A DNA stretch of 64,000 bases from JAMLHH01 sp035515235 (GTDB lineage: Bacteria > Bacteroidota > Bacteroidia > Chitinophagales > JADIYW01). A program made the position numbers and the translations under genes. The notes beneath the pieces are model-generated. The model saw nothing but the letters and a program-made list of their open reading frames with translations, was not told the origin of the DNA and did not search any database. The DNA is taken from NCBI GenBank assembly GCA_035515235.1, contig DATJBS010000011.1, positions 6,897-70,896 of the forward strand, written 5' to 3'. Position 1 is the stretch's first letter; the number at the start of each line of letters is the position of its first letter. Shown in pieces: positions 24,616 through 33,726 of this stretch.

Positions 24616-24949
24616 TTTTTATAAGATAGTCTTTTAGCCTTGCCGCTAGATCTTTTAAACCCACTACAAATTATTTCATATTCAACCATAAAAGGATGTA
24701 TATAAGATATTTCTTAGAGCGAAATCTTTTAAATGTACTTATTAAATTTCAATCTATTATTTCAAAAAAATCATGCTGTTTTGAAGAAGTTAATCATGAG
24801 TTCTAATAGATGTTTTTGTTCCATTCGAAATTTCATTTTCTACATTTTATTCCTATTTAAACCTGTAGTTTGAATTGGTTTATTTCAAGGCTCAATGAAA
24901 CTTGATTGTACATTGTTCGTATATTTTAATACACTAAAGACTAAACGAG
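24616..24949. other. Divergent intergenic region, ferritin promoter side
   Basis: 334 bp between the divergent DUF1905 and ferritin genes. No gene seen. A weak -7-like box TATATTTT lies at about 24919-24926, some 25 bp before the ferritin ATG; it differs from TAnnTTTG at the last base. No iron-responsive operator could be recognised with confidence. Confidence 0.35.
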
Positions 24950-25492
24950 ATGAACGATAGAAAAATTTCAGAAAAAATGGAACAATTACTTAATAAACAA
25001 ATGACTAGAGAAGCCTATCAAGCTCAAGTTTATTTGTCTTATGGTTCTTGGGCTGAGGTGAATAGTTTTAATGGTATTGCAACTTTCTTATACAAGCATT
25101 CTAATGAAGAAAGAGAACATATGTTTAAATTTCTTAAATACATTAATGATAGAGGCGGAAGTGCAACAATTGAAGCCATAGATGCTGCTCCTGTTAACCC
25201 TAATAATATCGGTGAGTGTCTGAATGCAATTTTAAGACATGAAGTTGAAAATTCAAAAGAGATCAATAAGATTGTAGATCTAGCACATGAAGAAAAGGAT
25301 TGGGCTACTTTTAATCTTGGACAATGGTTTGTAAAAGAACAAATAGAAGAGGAAACCTTAATTAAAGATATTATTGATAAGTATAATCTCGCTTCAACAG
25401 AGATCAGTAAGAATCATAATCTTTATGATATGGATAAAGACTTAGCAACTGCTTCTCAAGAAGCTACTATACCAAGAGAGGAAAATATCTAA
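24950..25492 (+). CDS. Ferritin (bacterial non-heme type)
   Basis: 180 aa. A four-helix ferritin: EKMEQLLNKQMTREAYQAQV with the first iron-ligand glutamate, YLSYGSWAEVN, then HSNEEREHMFKFLKYINDRGG with the bridging Glu and His of the ferroxidase centre, and WFVKEQIEEETLIKDIIDK in the fourth helix. It oxidises Fe(II) and stores it as ferric mineral in a 24-mer shell. A short C-terminal extension (DMDKDLATASQEATIPREENI) is beyond the usual end. Monocistronic, followed by a clear terminator. Confidence 0.95.
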   Translation: MNDRKISEKMEQLLNKQMTREAYQAQVYLSYGSWAEVNSFNGIATFLYKHSNEEREHMFKFLKYINDRGGSATIEAIDAAPVNPNNIGECLNAILRHEVENSKEINKIVDLAHEEKDWATFNLGQWFVKEQIEEETLIKDIIDKYNLASTEISKNHNLYDMDKDLATASQEATIPREENI

Positions 25493-25554
25493 TGTATTAG
25501 ATTTTTTGATTAAAATTTTAAATAATAGCATCAAACTATTATAGAAATTTTGTT

Positions 25555-25597
25555 AGCCAAATTTTCGTTGAATATTCAGAAAGTTTGGCTTTTTTCT
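25555..25597 (+). terminator. Rho-independent terminator after ferritin
   Basis: Stem AGCCAAA (25555-25561) and TTTGGCT (25584-25590), with further pairing in TTTTC/GAAA, followed directly by a T run. It lies about 60 bp after the ferritin stop. The remaining DNA to 25810 carries no recognisable gene or promoter. Confidence 0.8.
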
Positions 25598-25810
25598 TTT
25601 CAATCTGTTTGTGCAAATGTCCAAATTTGACTACTAAAAATTTCTTCCCATAAATTTAAATCTCTTAAGCATTCAGTTTCAAAGTATATCGGTAAGCAAA
25701 TAAAAGATCATATTTTCTGAGGGAGACCAAATGTCTGTTGCGCTTCTTCTGGTTTCTATTTAGATTGAATAAGTCTAATTAAAAGGCATTCCTTCTTAAA
25801 ATATATTATT

Positions 25811-27307
25811 ATGAAAACAGAACCTATTTGGAACATTAATGAATCAACAAACAGTTTTAAATGTTTGAATCGTGAAATATCAGTCGATGTTGCTATCATT
25901 GGCGGGGGAATTACAGGAATAACTACAGCGCAATTATTAAAAAATCAAGGATTCAAAGTTGCTGTTTTGGAAGCTCGACAAATAGGGCATGGAACTACGG
26001 GTCAAAGCACAGGGAATTTATATATGCTGACCGAATACTCCCTTCAACAACTCCATGATAAGTATGATTTAGAAACTATCGGGCAGGTAACACAAGCACG
26101 AAAAGAGGCTATGGAACACATTCAAAATAATGTACAGAGTTTTAATATGGAATGTGATTATCAAAAGCAGTCTATGTTTTTATTTGAAAGTGAAAGCAAA
26201 ATCGATATCGAAAAGGAGCTCAGCATTGCTTCAGAAATAGGAATTCCTCTAGAGCCTTTGATTGCACAAGATTTTCCATTCAATTATGATAAAGGGTTCG
26301 TTCTTAAAAACCAGGCACAGTTTAATCCATTGACCTATACTCAACAATTAGCTGAAGAAATTAATGATGACAATTGTGAAATCTTCGAAGATTCCTGCAT
26401 TTTTGATATTGAGGAAGATGATGATTTTGTATATCTAAAGACTGAGAATAATAAGGTAAAAGCACGCTTTGTAGTTCACGCCACTCACACACCCAAAGGT
26501 TTGTTAGTGCAATATCATACCACTTTAGGTCCCTATCGCGAATATGGAATAGGTGTAAAACTGAAAAATAATGCTTACCCAAAAGGAATTTTTTGGGGAC
26601 AATTCAATGATAGAAAATATTCTGTCCGAACTTATGGCGATCCAGAAAATCCGTATCTATTATGTATTGGATGCATGCACAAAGTAGGGCAGGCTGAAGA
26701 TAACACTAAGAATATAAAGGACCTTGAAGATTTTGCTAAAAGGCACTTTGAGGTGGAATCGATCAACTTTGTTTGGGGTGGTCAAAACTATAAATCCGCA
26801 GATATGTTGCCTTATATAGGTCTGAAAACCTCCGGCTCAAAAGAATATATAGCCACAGGATTCTCCACTGACGGTTTGGTTTACGGAACAGTGGCCGCCA
26901 AAATTATCAGTGATGCTATAGCTGGATTAGAAAATCCTTTTTCTGAAATTTTTAAAGCAAACAGACATCAACCTTTAAAAGCAGCATTAGATTTTACAAA
27001 AGAAACAGTGAATGTAGTAGGTAAATTGGTGGGTGATTTCTTTAAAGAAGGAGAAGAGGAAAGCATTGACAGTCTTCTGCCAGATGAAGGAAAATTACTA
27101 CAATATAAAGATGAAAAATGTGCGGTTTATAAAAGTTCACAAGGAGAAGTGACGGTTTTATCGCCGATTTGTCCGCATATGGGTTGTACTGTCGATTGGA
27201 ACAAAGCAGAAAAGACATGGGACTGTCCTTGTCACGGGAGCAGATTTGATACAGCTGGAAGAGTAATAGAAGGACCCGCTTTCCATGGGCTGAAACGCAT
27301 AGAGTAG
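25811..27307 (+). CDS. FAD-dependent oxidoreductase with C-terminal Rieske 2Fe-2S domain
   Basis: 498 aa, no signal peptide. The N-terminal DAO-type FAD domain has the dinucleotide-binding loop VAIIGGGITGITTAQLL (about 27-43), EARQIGHGTTGQSTGN, and VWGGQNYKSADMLPYIG with ATGFSTDG near the end of the domain. The C-terminal Rieske domain starts near residue 430 and has CPHMGC (about 454-459) and CPCHGSRFD ligands. Such fusions are known, but their substrate is usually not established; amine oxidation coupled to an electron carrier is typical of the FAD half. Monocistronic and convergent with the TonB receptor gene. Confidence 0.88.
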   Translation: MKTEPIWNINESTNSFKCLNREISVDVAIIGGGITGITTAQLLKNQGFKVAVLEARQIGHGTTGQSTGNLYMLTEYSLQQLHDKYDLETIGQVTQARKEAMEHIQNNVQSFNMECDYQKQSMFLFESESKIDIEKELSIASEIGIPLEPLIAQDFPFNYDKGFVLKNQAQFNPLTYTQQLAEEINDDNCEIFEDSCIFDIEEDDDFVYLKTENNKVKARFVVHATHTPKGLLVQYHTTLGPYREYGIGVKLKNNAYPKGIFWGQFNDRKYSVRTYGDPENPYLLCIGCMHKVGQAEDNTKNIKDLEDFAKRHFEVESINFVWGGQNYKSADMLPYIGLKTSGSKEYIATGFSTDGLVYGTVAAKIISDAIAGLENPFSEIFKANRHQPLKAALDFTKETVNVVGKLVGDFFKEGEEESIDSLLPDEGKLLQYKDEKCAVYKSSQGEVTVLSPICPHMGCTVDWNKAEKTWDCPCHGSRFDTAGRVIEGPAFHGLKRIE

Positions 27308-27360
27308 TTTGAAGTCTTTTATTGAAATTTTTACGTTTTAATATCTTTCCAATCGGACAA

Positions 27361-29718
27361 TTAAAAGTCTAGCACAATTCCTATTACTGGAATCAGCGTA
27401 CCCTTGCCATCTGCAATCTCCACTAATTGGCGAGGTTCAATAATACTGCCATCTGTATTTCTATTCAATCCATATTTTTTAGGTTGAGGACTATTTTGGA
27501 ACAATGCATTTTGTGCTTCAAAATATAAGTTCAATGCAATTCTTTTTAAATTCCATTTCTTATCAATTCTGATATCCACTTGAGAAAACACGTTTAGTTT
27601 TTCTTCGCCTAATCTGTTATACTCTAATACGATTTGTGGATATAAAGTGGTAGAAGCATTGATATCAATTGGTACAAATGGAGTCTTCCCTGCGAATCGC
27701 CATCTTAAACTTGTTTCCCAATTACGTTTGAATTTATAGCCGCCAGTAAATGATAATAGGTGTCTACTGTCCCAAACAGAGGGCAAATATCTTTCATTAT
27801 CTTCTCCAGAAAATCTGCTGAAAAAGTAAGTATATGAGAATATTCCGTAGAAGTTTTTTGTCAGTTTCTGTTGAAATAATAATTCTAAACCGTAAGATTT
27901 TCCTTTCCCATCGGTATTGATCGGTTCGTTGCCTAATACTTCAAATCCAGCACCTTTATTCGCTAATGAAACTTGATCTCTTAACGAAACGGGATAGTTA
28001 GAATATTTTTTATAAAATCCTTCTAAAGAAATGCTTGAAGCTTTGCTGATTTCCTTAGAAATTCCTACTACGAAATGGTCAGAACGAGTATAGTCATTAT
28101 TGCGATTCACTAAACTTCCGTTTTGATCTCTGAATCCTAAAATGGTATAAGGAAGTAATTTGTAATAGCGACCAACTGAAGCATTCAATTTCCAAGAAGG
28201 CAAAAATTCATAAGACACCGATGCACGAGGAGAGAAGGTTTTAAAGATATTGTTCTTCGTAAAATTGTCAGCATCTAATCTAAAACCCATCGAAATATCT
28301 ACTCTGTCATCAAAAAAAGATTTGGTGATATTTGCAAAAGCTCCATACTTAAAGAAGTTGATTTTAGTATCGTACAATAAGTTGTTGGTATTGTCAAAAG
28401 TATTGTTGGAGTAATTAGAGTATTGAGTATTTAAACCAGTCATCACTTTATAACCACTGAAAAATTTAGTATATTCTAATCTTAGTTTTGTTTCAGTTTC
28501 AATAGCGTCATTACTGAAATATGGATCTTTTTTATTTTCATTGTCTGCATATCTAGTAAAAGTATTCTTGAGTCTATTATTACTTAAAACCGTTCTAAAA
28601 GAACCTGAAGCATCTTTAAAACGACGAATCCACGAGATGCCGATGGTATTTGTATTCTGTTCAATAAATGGGGTTTGATCAAGAATTAATTGTTGATTTT
28701 CGTCAAAATCTTTAGGCGCTTCTACCGAGAAATCATCTACACTACCGATTCCAATTAAATTGATTTCGTCATACTTTCCAATTTTATGGGTGATTTTATA
28801 TTGATAATCCCAATAATCAGGACGGAGTGGTAATCCGATTCCTTTGAACAATAATTTTAAATAACTTCTTCTGCCAGAAATAATATAGCTGGTATTGCTT
28901 TCTTCATTTTTCCCTTTGAATAAAGGACCTTCCAATGTTAAAGCCGCTTCGGTTGCACTCACTCTCACGTTGCCTGTAAATTTATTTCTATTGCCCGTTC
29001 TTTGATCAAATTGCAAAACTCCAGAAAGTGGATTGTCATATTGAGCTCCGAAAGATGAGCTAGATAAACTCACTTCATTGATAAACGAAACGTTCAGCAT
29101 GCCTACCGGTCCGCCACCGCTTCCTTGAGTACTAAAATGATTGATATTCGGAATTTCTACACCATCTAAATAATACACCGTTTCATTAGGCGCGCCTCCA
29201 CGAATAATTAAATCATTTCTAAATCCGCCGACAGTAGGAGAGACTCCGGGTAAAGATTGGGCAACTCTCACCACATCGTTATTTCCACCAGGATAAGTAG
29301 CGATTTCTACAGAAGAGAATTTTTGAAATGAAACAGGGGTTTCTTTTGGTCGAGAAACTTGACTGTTGGTGACGACTACTTCGTCCAACTCGCTTACCGC
29401 AGGATCTAATTTGAAAGATAACGCTTGATTACCAACTGATTTGACGATAATATTAAATTCGGTAATGGATTTATAGCCTAAATAACTGATGGTCAAATTA
29501 TATGTACCCGGTTGAATATTTCTGATAATAAATAAGCCATCTAAATCTGTTGTCGCTCCATTTTGCGTTTTATCTAAAATTATATTGGCTCCAATCAATG
29601 GAAATCCTGTCTCATCATAAACATATCCTCTCAGTTCTCCTATTGGGCTTTGACCAAAGCTGTACATCATTTGAAATACAAAAAGAAGAAGTAAAGAGAA
29701 TTGCTTTAAATACTGCAT
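27361..29718 (-). CDS. TonB-dependent receptor with carboxypeptidase-like N-terminal domain
   Basis: 785 aa. Signal peptide (MQYLKQFSLLLLFVFQMMYSFGQ), then a CarboxypepD_reg-like domain (GELRGYVYDETGFPLIGANI... about residues 27-105), the plug domain (SELDEVVVTNSQ, then FRNDLIIRGGAPNETVYYLDG around 163-183), and an outer-membrane beta barrel to the C-terminus ending in a strand with terminal Phe (IPVIGIVLDF). It would import a ligand using TonB energy. There is no SusD partner beside it, so it is not a classic polysaccharide locus; the ligand is unknown. Confidence 0.93.
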   Translation of the reverse strand: MQYLKQFSLLLLFVFQMMYSFGQSPIGELRGYVYDETGFPLIGANIILDKTQNGATTDLDGLFIIRNIQPGTYNLTISYLGYKSITEFNIIVKSVGNQALSFKLDPAVSELDEVVVTNSQVSRPKETPVSFQKFSSVEIATYPGGNNDVVRVAQSLPGVSPTVGGFRNDLIIRGGAPNETVYYLDGVEIPNINHFSTQGSGGGPVGMLNVSFINEVSLSSSSFGAQYDNPLSGVLQFDQRTGNRNKFTGNVRVSATEAALTLEGPLFKGKNEESNTSYIISGRRSYLKLLFKGIGLPLRPDYWDYQYKITHKIGKYDEINLIGIGSVDDFSVEAPKDFDENQQLILDQTPFIEQNTNTIGISWIRRFKDASGSFRTVLSNNRLKNTFTRYADNENKKDPYFSNDAIETETKLRLEYTKFFSGYKVMTGLNTQYSNYSNNTFDNTNNLLYDTKINFFKYGAFANITKSFFDDRVDISMGFRLDADNFTKNNIFKTFSPRASVSYEFLPSWKLNASVGRYYKLLPYTILGFRDQNGSLVNRNNDYTRSDHFVVGISKEISKASSISLEGFYKKYSNYPVSLRDQVSLANKGAGFEVLGNEPINTDGKGKSYGLELLFQQKLTKNFYGIFSYTYFFSRFSGEDNERYLPSVWDSRHLLSFTGGYKFKRNWETSLRWRFAGKTPFVPIDINASTTLYPQIVLEYNRLGEEKLNVFSQVDIRIDKKWNLKRIALNLYFEAQNALFQNSPQPKKYGLNRNTDGSIIEPRQLVEIADGKGTLIPVIGIVLDF

Positions 29719-29953
29719 ATAAATAAGATGAGAGGTAATGTATGAATTCTAATTTTAAAATCTAACATTCAACAAGAGAATGGGACTTTAGTTCAGAAAT
29801 TAAGAAAATGCATAATGAGGTGTTCCTGATTTATTAAATGCAACAAATATTTGATATAGCAATAAAACTTATTATCACAATTCTCTATTCCCTAATCGAA
29901 TGATTTTTTGCATCTTGCAACATATAGTATTCCTTTGAAACATAAACAGACTC

Positions 29954-30841
29954 ATGCCTTCTAAACACTACGTGGATGAAATTTTTAATGACACCATTGT
30001 GCGTCATAACATTCAATTTGGTGCTTCTCATCGTCGAAGAAAGGAGAATGAAAGTCCTTTGTTTTTAGATATTTATGAGCCTAAAGGCGATACTACCGAA
30101 AAAAGACCTTTGATTGTTTATGCTTTTGGCGGAGCTTTCCTCATTGGTTGGCGCTCGCAACCACCCATTCCATATATTGCAAAACGTTGGGCGAGAAAAG
30201 GATATGTTGTCGCTTCGATTGATCACAGAAAAGGTTTTAATGTGGTGAGTAATAGGAGTGCAGCTCGGGCTGTTTATCGCTCTATTCAAGATTTAAATGC
30301 TGCGGTTCGTTATTTGGTACAACATGCTGAAGAATACAGAATCGATGTAGATAATATCATTCTCGCAGGTAGTAGTTCTGGAAGTATCAGTGCGCTCCAT
30401 GCAGCTTATATGAATCCTTCGGATTTATTGGAGGTGATATTTTTTAAGTATAAAGATTTAGGCAACCTTTACTCCAGTGGAAATGAGTTTTTAAAAGGCT
30501 CTTTTATACCCATCAAAGCGGTTATTAATCTTTGGGGTGCTATGTTTGATTTGGCTTCTTTGGATGGAAAAGACCCGAAGAAAATGCCTGCTTTAATCTC
30601 ATTTCATGGGGCAATGGATTATATAGTGCATCACGAATATAATCGTCCGCTGCTCAATCCATTTTTCATGAAGTTTTATGGCAGTTCTAAAATTCACGAG
30701 AAGTTAAATGAAATTGGCGTCCCGAATAAAATCTATTATCTCAGAGAACAGATTCATGAACCTGCTATTTTTCTAAGACATTCTAGAGATTTTATTGTAG
30801 ATAAGTCTGCGGAGTTTGTGGCTAAGACTTTGGGGTTTTAG
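29954..30841 (+). CDS. Alpha/beta-hydrolase (carboxylesterase-like)
   Basis: 295 aa, no convincing signal peptide. Esterase features: the oxyanion-hole stretch VYAFGGAFLIGW (FGGA where many have HGGG), the nucleophile elbow AGSSSGS with the serine near residue 140, SFHGAMDYIV with the acid aspartate (about 221), and a histidine near IHEPAIF (about 270). Probably an intracellular ester hydrolase of unknown substrate. Divergent from the TonB receptor gene (235 bp apart). Confidence 0.85.
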   Translation: MPSKHYVDEIFNDTIVRHNIQFGASHRRRKENESPLFLDIYEPKGDTTEKRPLIVYAFGGAFLIGWRSQPPIPYIAKRWARKGYVVASIDHRKGFNVVSNRSAARAVYRSIQDLNAAVRYLVQHAEEYRIDVDNIILAGSSSGSISALHAAYMNPSDLLEVIFFKYKDLGNLYSSGNEFLKGSFIPIKAVINLWGAMFDLASLDGKDPKKMPALISFHGAMDYIVHHEYNRPLLNPFFMKFYGSSKIHEKLNEIGVPNKIYYLREQIHEPAIFLRHSRDFIVDKSAEFVAKTLGF

Positions 30842-31007
30842 ATGAGGAGAGGGAGGGAATTATGTTATTCTGCCGTTTTTTTAACTGTCTTGACTAAAGG
30901 TTGGTAAATGAATTTTAACTAATTTGTTGGTTTCATTGTGTTCAAATTATTCTGTTTTGTCTACTAAATCTGATTTTTGGGATTCATGAGCAATGTTATC
31001 TGACTCT

Positions 31008-31487
31008 TCAAAGTGGATAAGAGGAATAAGTAGCTGCTACTCTTTTGGATACACTCAAATACCAATACCATATTCCAAAGAAAATAAGAGATTGCATCGC
31101 ACCTTTCGCAACTTCTGGTAACATCATATCATTAGCTTCTGCTGGTAGTCCTGCAGTAAAAGGAAGGAATAATGAAATTACAGAATACCCTAAGAAAATG
31201 AACAAATACTTTTTAGTAATTTCTACTGCATTAGGTTTTATCTTCCACAGTGCAATCCCTGCTCTAATACTCAATGCCATCAGTATAATACTTAAAATAC
31301 TATCTATATAAACTAAGTTTCGTATGCCGGGAAATAGGTCAAAAAGCTCTGAAGCTGCTTTAATTGAGGTGACTATATTGAACAGCGTTCTTAATGGGCT
31401 ACCAATGATTAGGGCAAAGCATAATAGTAAAAGCCACCCTCCAACTCTTTTGCGTTCTTCCAATTGTTCATTTTTAAAGTCTGTCAT
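31008..31487 (-). CDS. DUF2569-family membrane protein
   Basis: 159 aa with four hydrophobic segments: GGWLLLLCFALIIGSPLRTL at the start, then one around IDSILSIILMALSIRAGIAL, one around YLFIFLGYSVISLFLPF, and SLIFFGIWYWYL near the end, followed by SKRVAATY. GGWLLL at the start and YWYLSVSKRV at the end are typical of DUF2569. Function unknown, inner membrane. Last unit on the minus strand of the second cassette-like region. Confidence 0.78.
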   Translation of the reverse strand: MTDFKNEQLEERKRVGGWLLLLCFALIIGSPLRTLFNIVTSIKAASELFDLFPGIRNLVYIDSILSIILMALSIRAGIALWKIKPNAVEITKKYLFIFLGYSVISLFLPFTAGLPAEANDMMLPEVAKGAMQSLIFFGIWYWYLSVSKRVAATYSSYPL

Positions 31488-31624
31488 GATTTCCTTCTTT
31501 CAATTGTGATTATTTTTTTAGTAAAAGATTAGAACCACAATCGCTCGTGCTCTTATGATTTGAAGTATTAATTGTTGATTTGAAAAACAAGCTTGAGCTT
31601 TTCAAAAACTGTCAGAGAAGATTT

Positions 31625-31660
31625 AGCCCTCCATTTTGCAAAACTCGTATTATGGGTTGG
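31625..31660. repeat. Partial arm of attC-like palindrome
   Basis: AGCCCTCCATTTTGCAAAAC followed by TCGTATTATGGG resembles the right arm of the 14009-14148 site (CCCCGCCTATTGCAAATG, GCTGTTAG). It lies about 14 bp before the stop of the tandem-repeat gene. The left arm was not recognised. Confidence 0.35.
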
Positions 31661-31673
31661 TTTTGATGGATGG

Positions 31674-32084
31674 TTAATTAAATCTGAAAAAGAAAAATGC
31701 AACTGCTGCCCATTCTTTCCTTACACCTCTTGCATACCCAATTGTTGAATAACTGCTATTTTGCACTGTGCCATCATTCTTAATATACCCAATTGTTGAA
31801 TAACTGCTATTTTGAACAGTTCCATCATTTTTAATATAACCAACGGTTGAATAACTACTGTTCTGAATAGTTCCGTCAGATTTTATGTAACCAATCGTTG
31901 AATAACTGCTATTCTGAATAGTTCCGTCAGACTTTATATATCCAACGGTCGAATAACTGCTATTTTGAATAGTGCCGTCAGACTTTATATATCCAGTGGT
32001 CCCGTAATTACTAGATTGTATAGTTTGTGCCTTAGCAAAACCAACTGTGAGCAACATAGTTGCTAAAAGGAATAAATTTTTCAT
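31674..32084 (-). CDS. Secreted protein made of 17-residue tandem repeats
   Basis: 136 aa. Signal peptide MKNLFLLATMLLTVGFAKAQ, then six copies of a 17-residue unit (consensus IQNSSYSTVGYIKSDGT; the first and last copies diverged), ending in RKEWAAVAFFFFRFN, a short hydrophobic tail with terminal Phe-Arg-Phe-Asn. The units predict a regular all-beta solenoid. Short Bacteroidota proteins of this type are known only as hypotheticals. The function is unknown; it may be envelope associated. The repeats are nearly identical in DNA, so copy number may vary between strains. Confidence 0.75.
   Translation of the reverse strand: MKNLFLLATMLLTVGFAKAQTIQSSNYGTTGYIKSDGTIQNSSYSTVGYIKSDGTIQNSSYSTIGYIKSDGTIQNSSYSTVGYIKNDGTVQNSSYSTIGYIKNDGTVQNSSYSTIGYARGVRKEWAAVAFFFFRFN
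31737..32040 (-). repeat. Six tandem 51-bp repeats inside the coding region
   Basis: Units start at 31737, 31788, 31839, 31890, 31941 and 31992. Each has CAATTGTTGAATAACTGCT or a close variant (CAACGGTTGAATAACT), then TATTTTGAA and the ending TTAATATA or TTTATATA. The reading frame is kept because 51 is a multiple of three. Not a CRISPR: there are no unique spacers. Confidence 0.9.
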
Positions 32085-32230
32085 TTTCTTATTTTTTAAA
32101 TGTAGTTCCTACTCTTATGAATTTTCAGAATACTCTCTGTTTTTAAAGTTGTTTTCTTGTCTCAACTTTTTGTCTGTCACTTAAAAAGAGGCAGCCTGCT
32201 TTGAATCGCTATGTAATTCTAATTTGAACA

Positions 32231-32364
32231 TCAACGGTTACGTATATGAAACGTTTGGCATTTCGAAGCCCCAAACTTTCGGTTAATCACAAAGTCTAAT
32301 ACGAGCCAAAAGCCATGATATTACTACTGTTTCGTCTATTTTTTATATACATTGTTACTATACG
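32231..32364. repeat. attC-like palindrome
   Basis: The left arm has AACGGTTACGTATATGAAACG (start and end only partly pairing). The right arm has TTCGTCTATTTTTTATATAC then ATTGTTACTATACG. Outer GTTAC/GTATA faces TATAC/GTTAC, and GAAACG faces TTTCGTC. The middle contains its own pairing GTTTGGC with GAGCCAAAA. It abuts the stop of the RDD gene (32369) and lies upstream of the tandem-repeat gene. Confidence 0.55.
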
Positions 32365-32368
32365 TTTT

Positions 32369-32860
32369 TTATTCTGTTTTATTTAATTCTGATGTTTTTA
32401 CAACAATTGTATTTCCCCAAATGTCTCCCAATCTTTGATTTTTATCTGTGTTTTTTATTGTTATGATTCCGATTAGTCCAAAAAAGAATATATCGATTGG
32501 GTCAAGTAAATGTCTTTTTAAAGATTGTCCAAAAGTCAGTTTTTCAACCGTTCCGCTAAAATTTGATTTGTCAGTTGATTTTCGGATTGACACAGGTTTT
32601 AGTCCGACTAAAGTATTTCCGAGTGTTGCTCCGAACCATTGCTCAATTCCAACTGTTATTAATGCCCAAAATAGAATTGGCACAATTGCAGGAAGTCCGT
32701 TAACACTATATTCTTCTTCGGGATTAGGTTCTCCAAAAGTGTAAACATAAATAAAGAAAAAAATACCAATAATTAAATAGTCAATAATTCCTGCTAAAAT
32801 TCGGTTTCCAATGTTTGGTTCTGTCTTAAATTCAGTAGTTAAGTTTGTTTCGGTCATCAT
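32369..32860 (-). CDS. RDD-family membrane protein
   Basis: 163 aa, inner membrane. RDD features: NRILAGIIDYLIIGIFFF (Arg-x6-Asp in the first helix), a second hydrophobic segment IVPILFWALITVGIEQWFGATLG, TLVGLKPVSIRK, and a third segment DIFFFGLIGIITI followed by QRLGDIWGNTIVVK. The function of RDD proteins is mostly unknown; some are linked to ion transport. It is a one-gene unit with palindromic repeats immediately on both sides (5 bp and 14 bp away). Confidence 0.88.
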   Translation of the reverse strand: MMTETNLTTEFKTEPNIGNRILAGIIDYLIIGIFFFIYVYTFGEPNPEEEYSVNGLPAIVPILFWALITVGIEQWFGATLGNTLVGLKPVSIRKSTDKSNFSGTVEKLTFGQSLKRHLLDPIDIFFFGLIGIITIKNTDKNQRLGDIWGNTIVVKTSELNKTE

Positions 32861-32873
32861 TTTTTAAATTCAT

Positions 32874-33008
32874 GGTAACGGTTCTCAGCTACACGCAGGC
32901 AGGGATTTTTAGCACTGAACTTCCTACGAAGAACTGAACTTTAAATTTACCACTTTCCTTTTCTACGAAGCACGAAACCCCTGCTTGCGTATAGGTGATG
33001 TTACCGGC
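32874..33008. repeat. attC-like palindrome, well preserved
   Basis: The left arm (32874-32916) has GGTAACGGTTCTCAGC and TACACGCAGGCAGGG. The right arm (32969-33008) has CACGAAACCCCTGC, TTGCGTATAGG and TGATGTTACCGGC. TACACGCAGGCAGGG is the near-complement of CCCCTGCTTGCGTATA, and GGTAAC pairs with GTTACC. An internal duplication CTACGAAGAAC / CTACGAAGCAC lies between the arms. It sits precisely between the RloB stop (33019) and the RDD start (32860). Confidence 0.72.
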
Positions 33009-33018
33009 TGGCGTTCTA

Positions 33019-33726
33019 TCATTCCACATATTTCAAAAGTTCTCTTACTAGTCGAAACACAGTTGTTGATGATTCTTCTCTAGCTGGATTTGTATGGTCA
33101 AAATGATTGTAATTTCTCTCTGCTCTATCTATTGCAAGTTCAGCTCTTTTTCTGCTCGTTTTGTCATCTATTCCGTCAAGTAATTCAAAAAAATCTTCTT
33201 CTATTAATTTTGTCCCATTGCCGTCATAGGTTACTTTGAATGGTTTAAGGTGTTCATTGATTTTATCATTGTAATTATCTCTATGCATTCCACCGCCTTG
33301 ATGGTCATTAAAGTGTAGTATTAGCCAATATTCAAACGATTGATTTGAATAAGCTACTCCAAAGTTGTTGGCTAAGGCTATTTGAATTGCAGAGTTGAAA
33401 TCATTGTCGTTAAAATCGTCTTTGTCAAACACACACCAAACTTGGTCGTAGTTCCCTTGTTGGGCTAACACGAGGGCTCTATTTACTAACGAAACTGTAT
33501 TATATCCTTCACCAACTGATTTGACTTTTGCGGAAGTAATTCTGAATTGATTAAAATAAGAGGGTTCGGTATTTTCTCCTTCACAAACAATAAGAATAGA
33601 GGGTTTTTCTGTTAACTCTGCAACAGGTCTTTCTAGGCTCGGTTCTTTTCTTCGTTGAGCCCTTAACTGTTCAAGGTGCTTTTGCTTAGCTGCTTTTTGT
33701 TCAGCTTTTTTGTCCTTCATTTTCAT
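33019..33726 (-). CDS. RloB-family protein (AbiLii-like) of a defence pair
   Basis: 235 aa. After a basic helical N-terminus (KDKKAEQKAAKQKHLEQLRA) comes the RloB core: ILIVCEGENTEPSYFNQF with the Toprim-like glutamate, a GNYDQVWCVFDKDDF segment with the aspartates of the second motif, then FEYWLILHF. RloB proteins are Toprim-like nucleases partnered with ABC-type ATPases in phage defence (RloAB, AbiL). Its start overlaps the 3' end of the ATPase gene by 26 bp. The second or third methionine could be the true start (33720 is also ATG). Ends 10 bp from the repeat at 32874-33008. Confidence 0.88.
   Translation of the reverse strand: MKMKDKKAEQKAAKQKHLEQLRAQRRKEPSLERPVAELTEKPSILIVCEGENTEPSYFNQFRITSAKVKSVGEGYNTVSLVNRALVLAQQGNYDQVWCVFDKDDFNDNDFNSAIQIALANNFGVAYSNQSFEYWLILHFNDHQGGGMHRDNYNDKINEHLKPFKVTYDGNGTKLIEEDFFELLDGIDDKTSRKRAELAIDRAERNYNHFDHTNPAREESSTTVFRLVRELLKYVE

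Noticed and set aside
27361..29718. SusC/SusD polysaccharide utilisation locus
   Set aside because: No SusD-like gene or glycosidase cluster accompanies the receptor, and the GH172-like gene is over 4 kb away in another unit.
31737..32040. Regular repeats resembling a CRISPR array
   Set aside because: Repeats are adjacent 51-bp units without unique spacers, in frame with a signal-peptide protein; no cas genes nearby.
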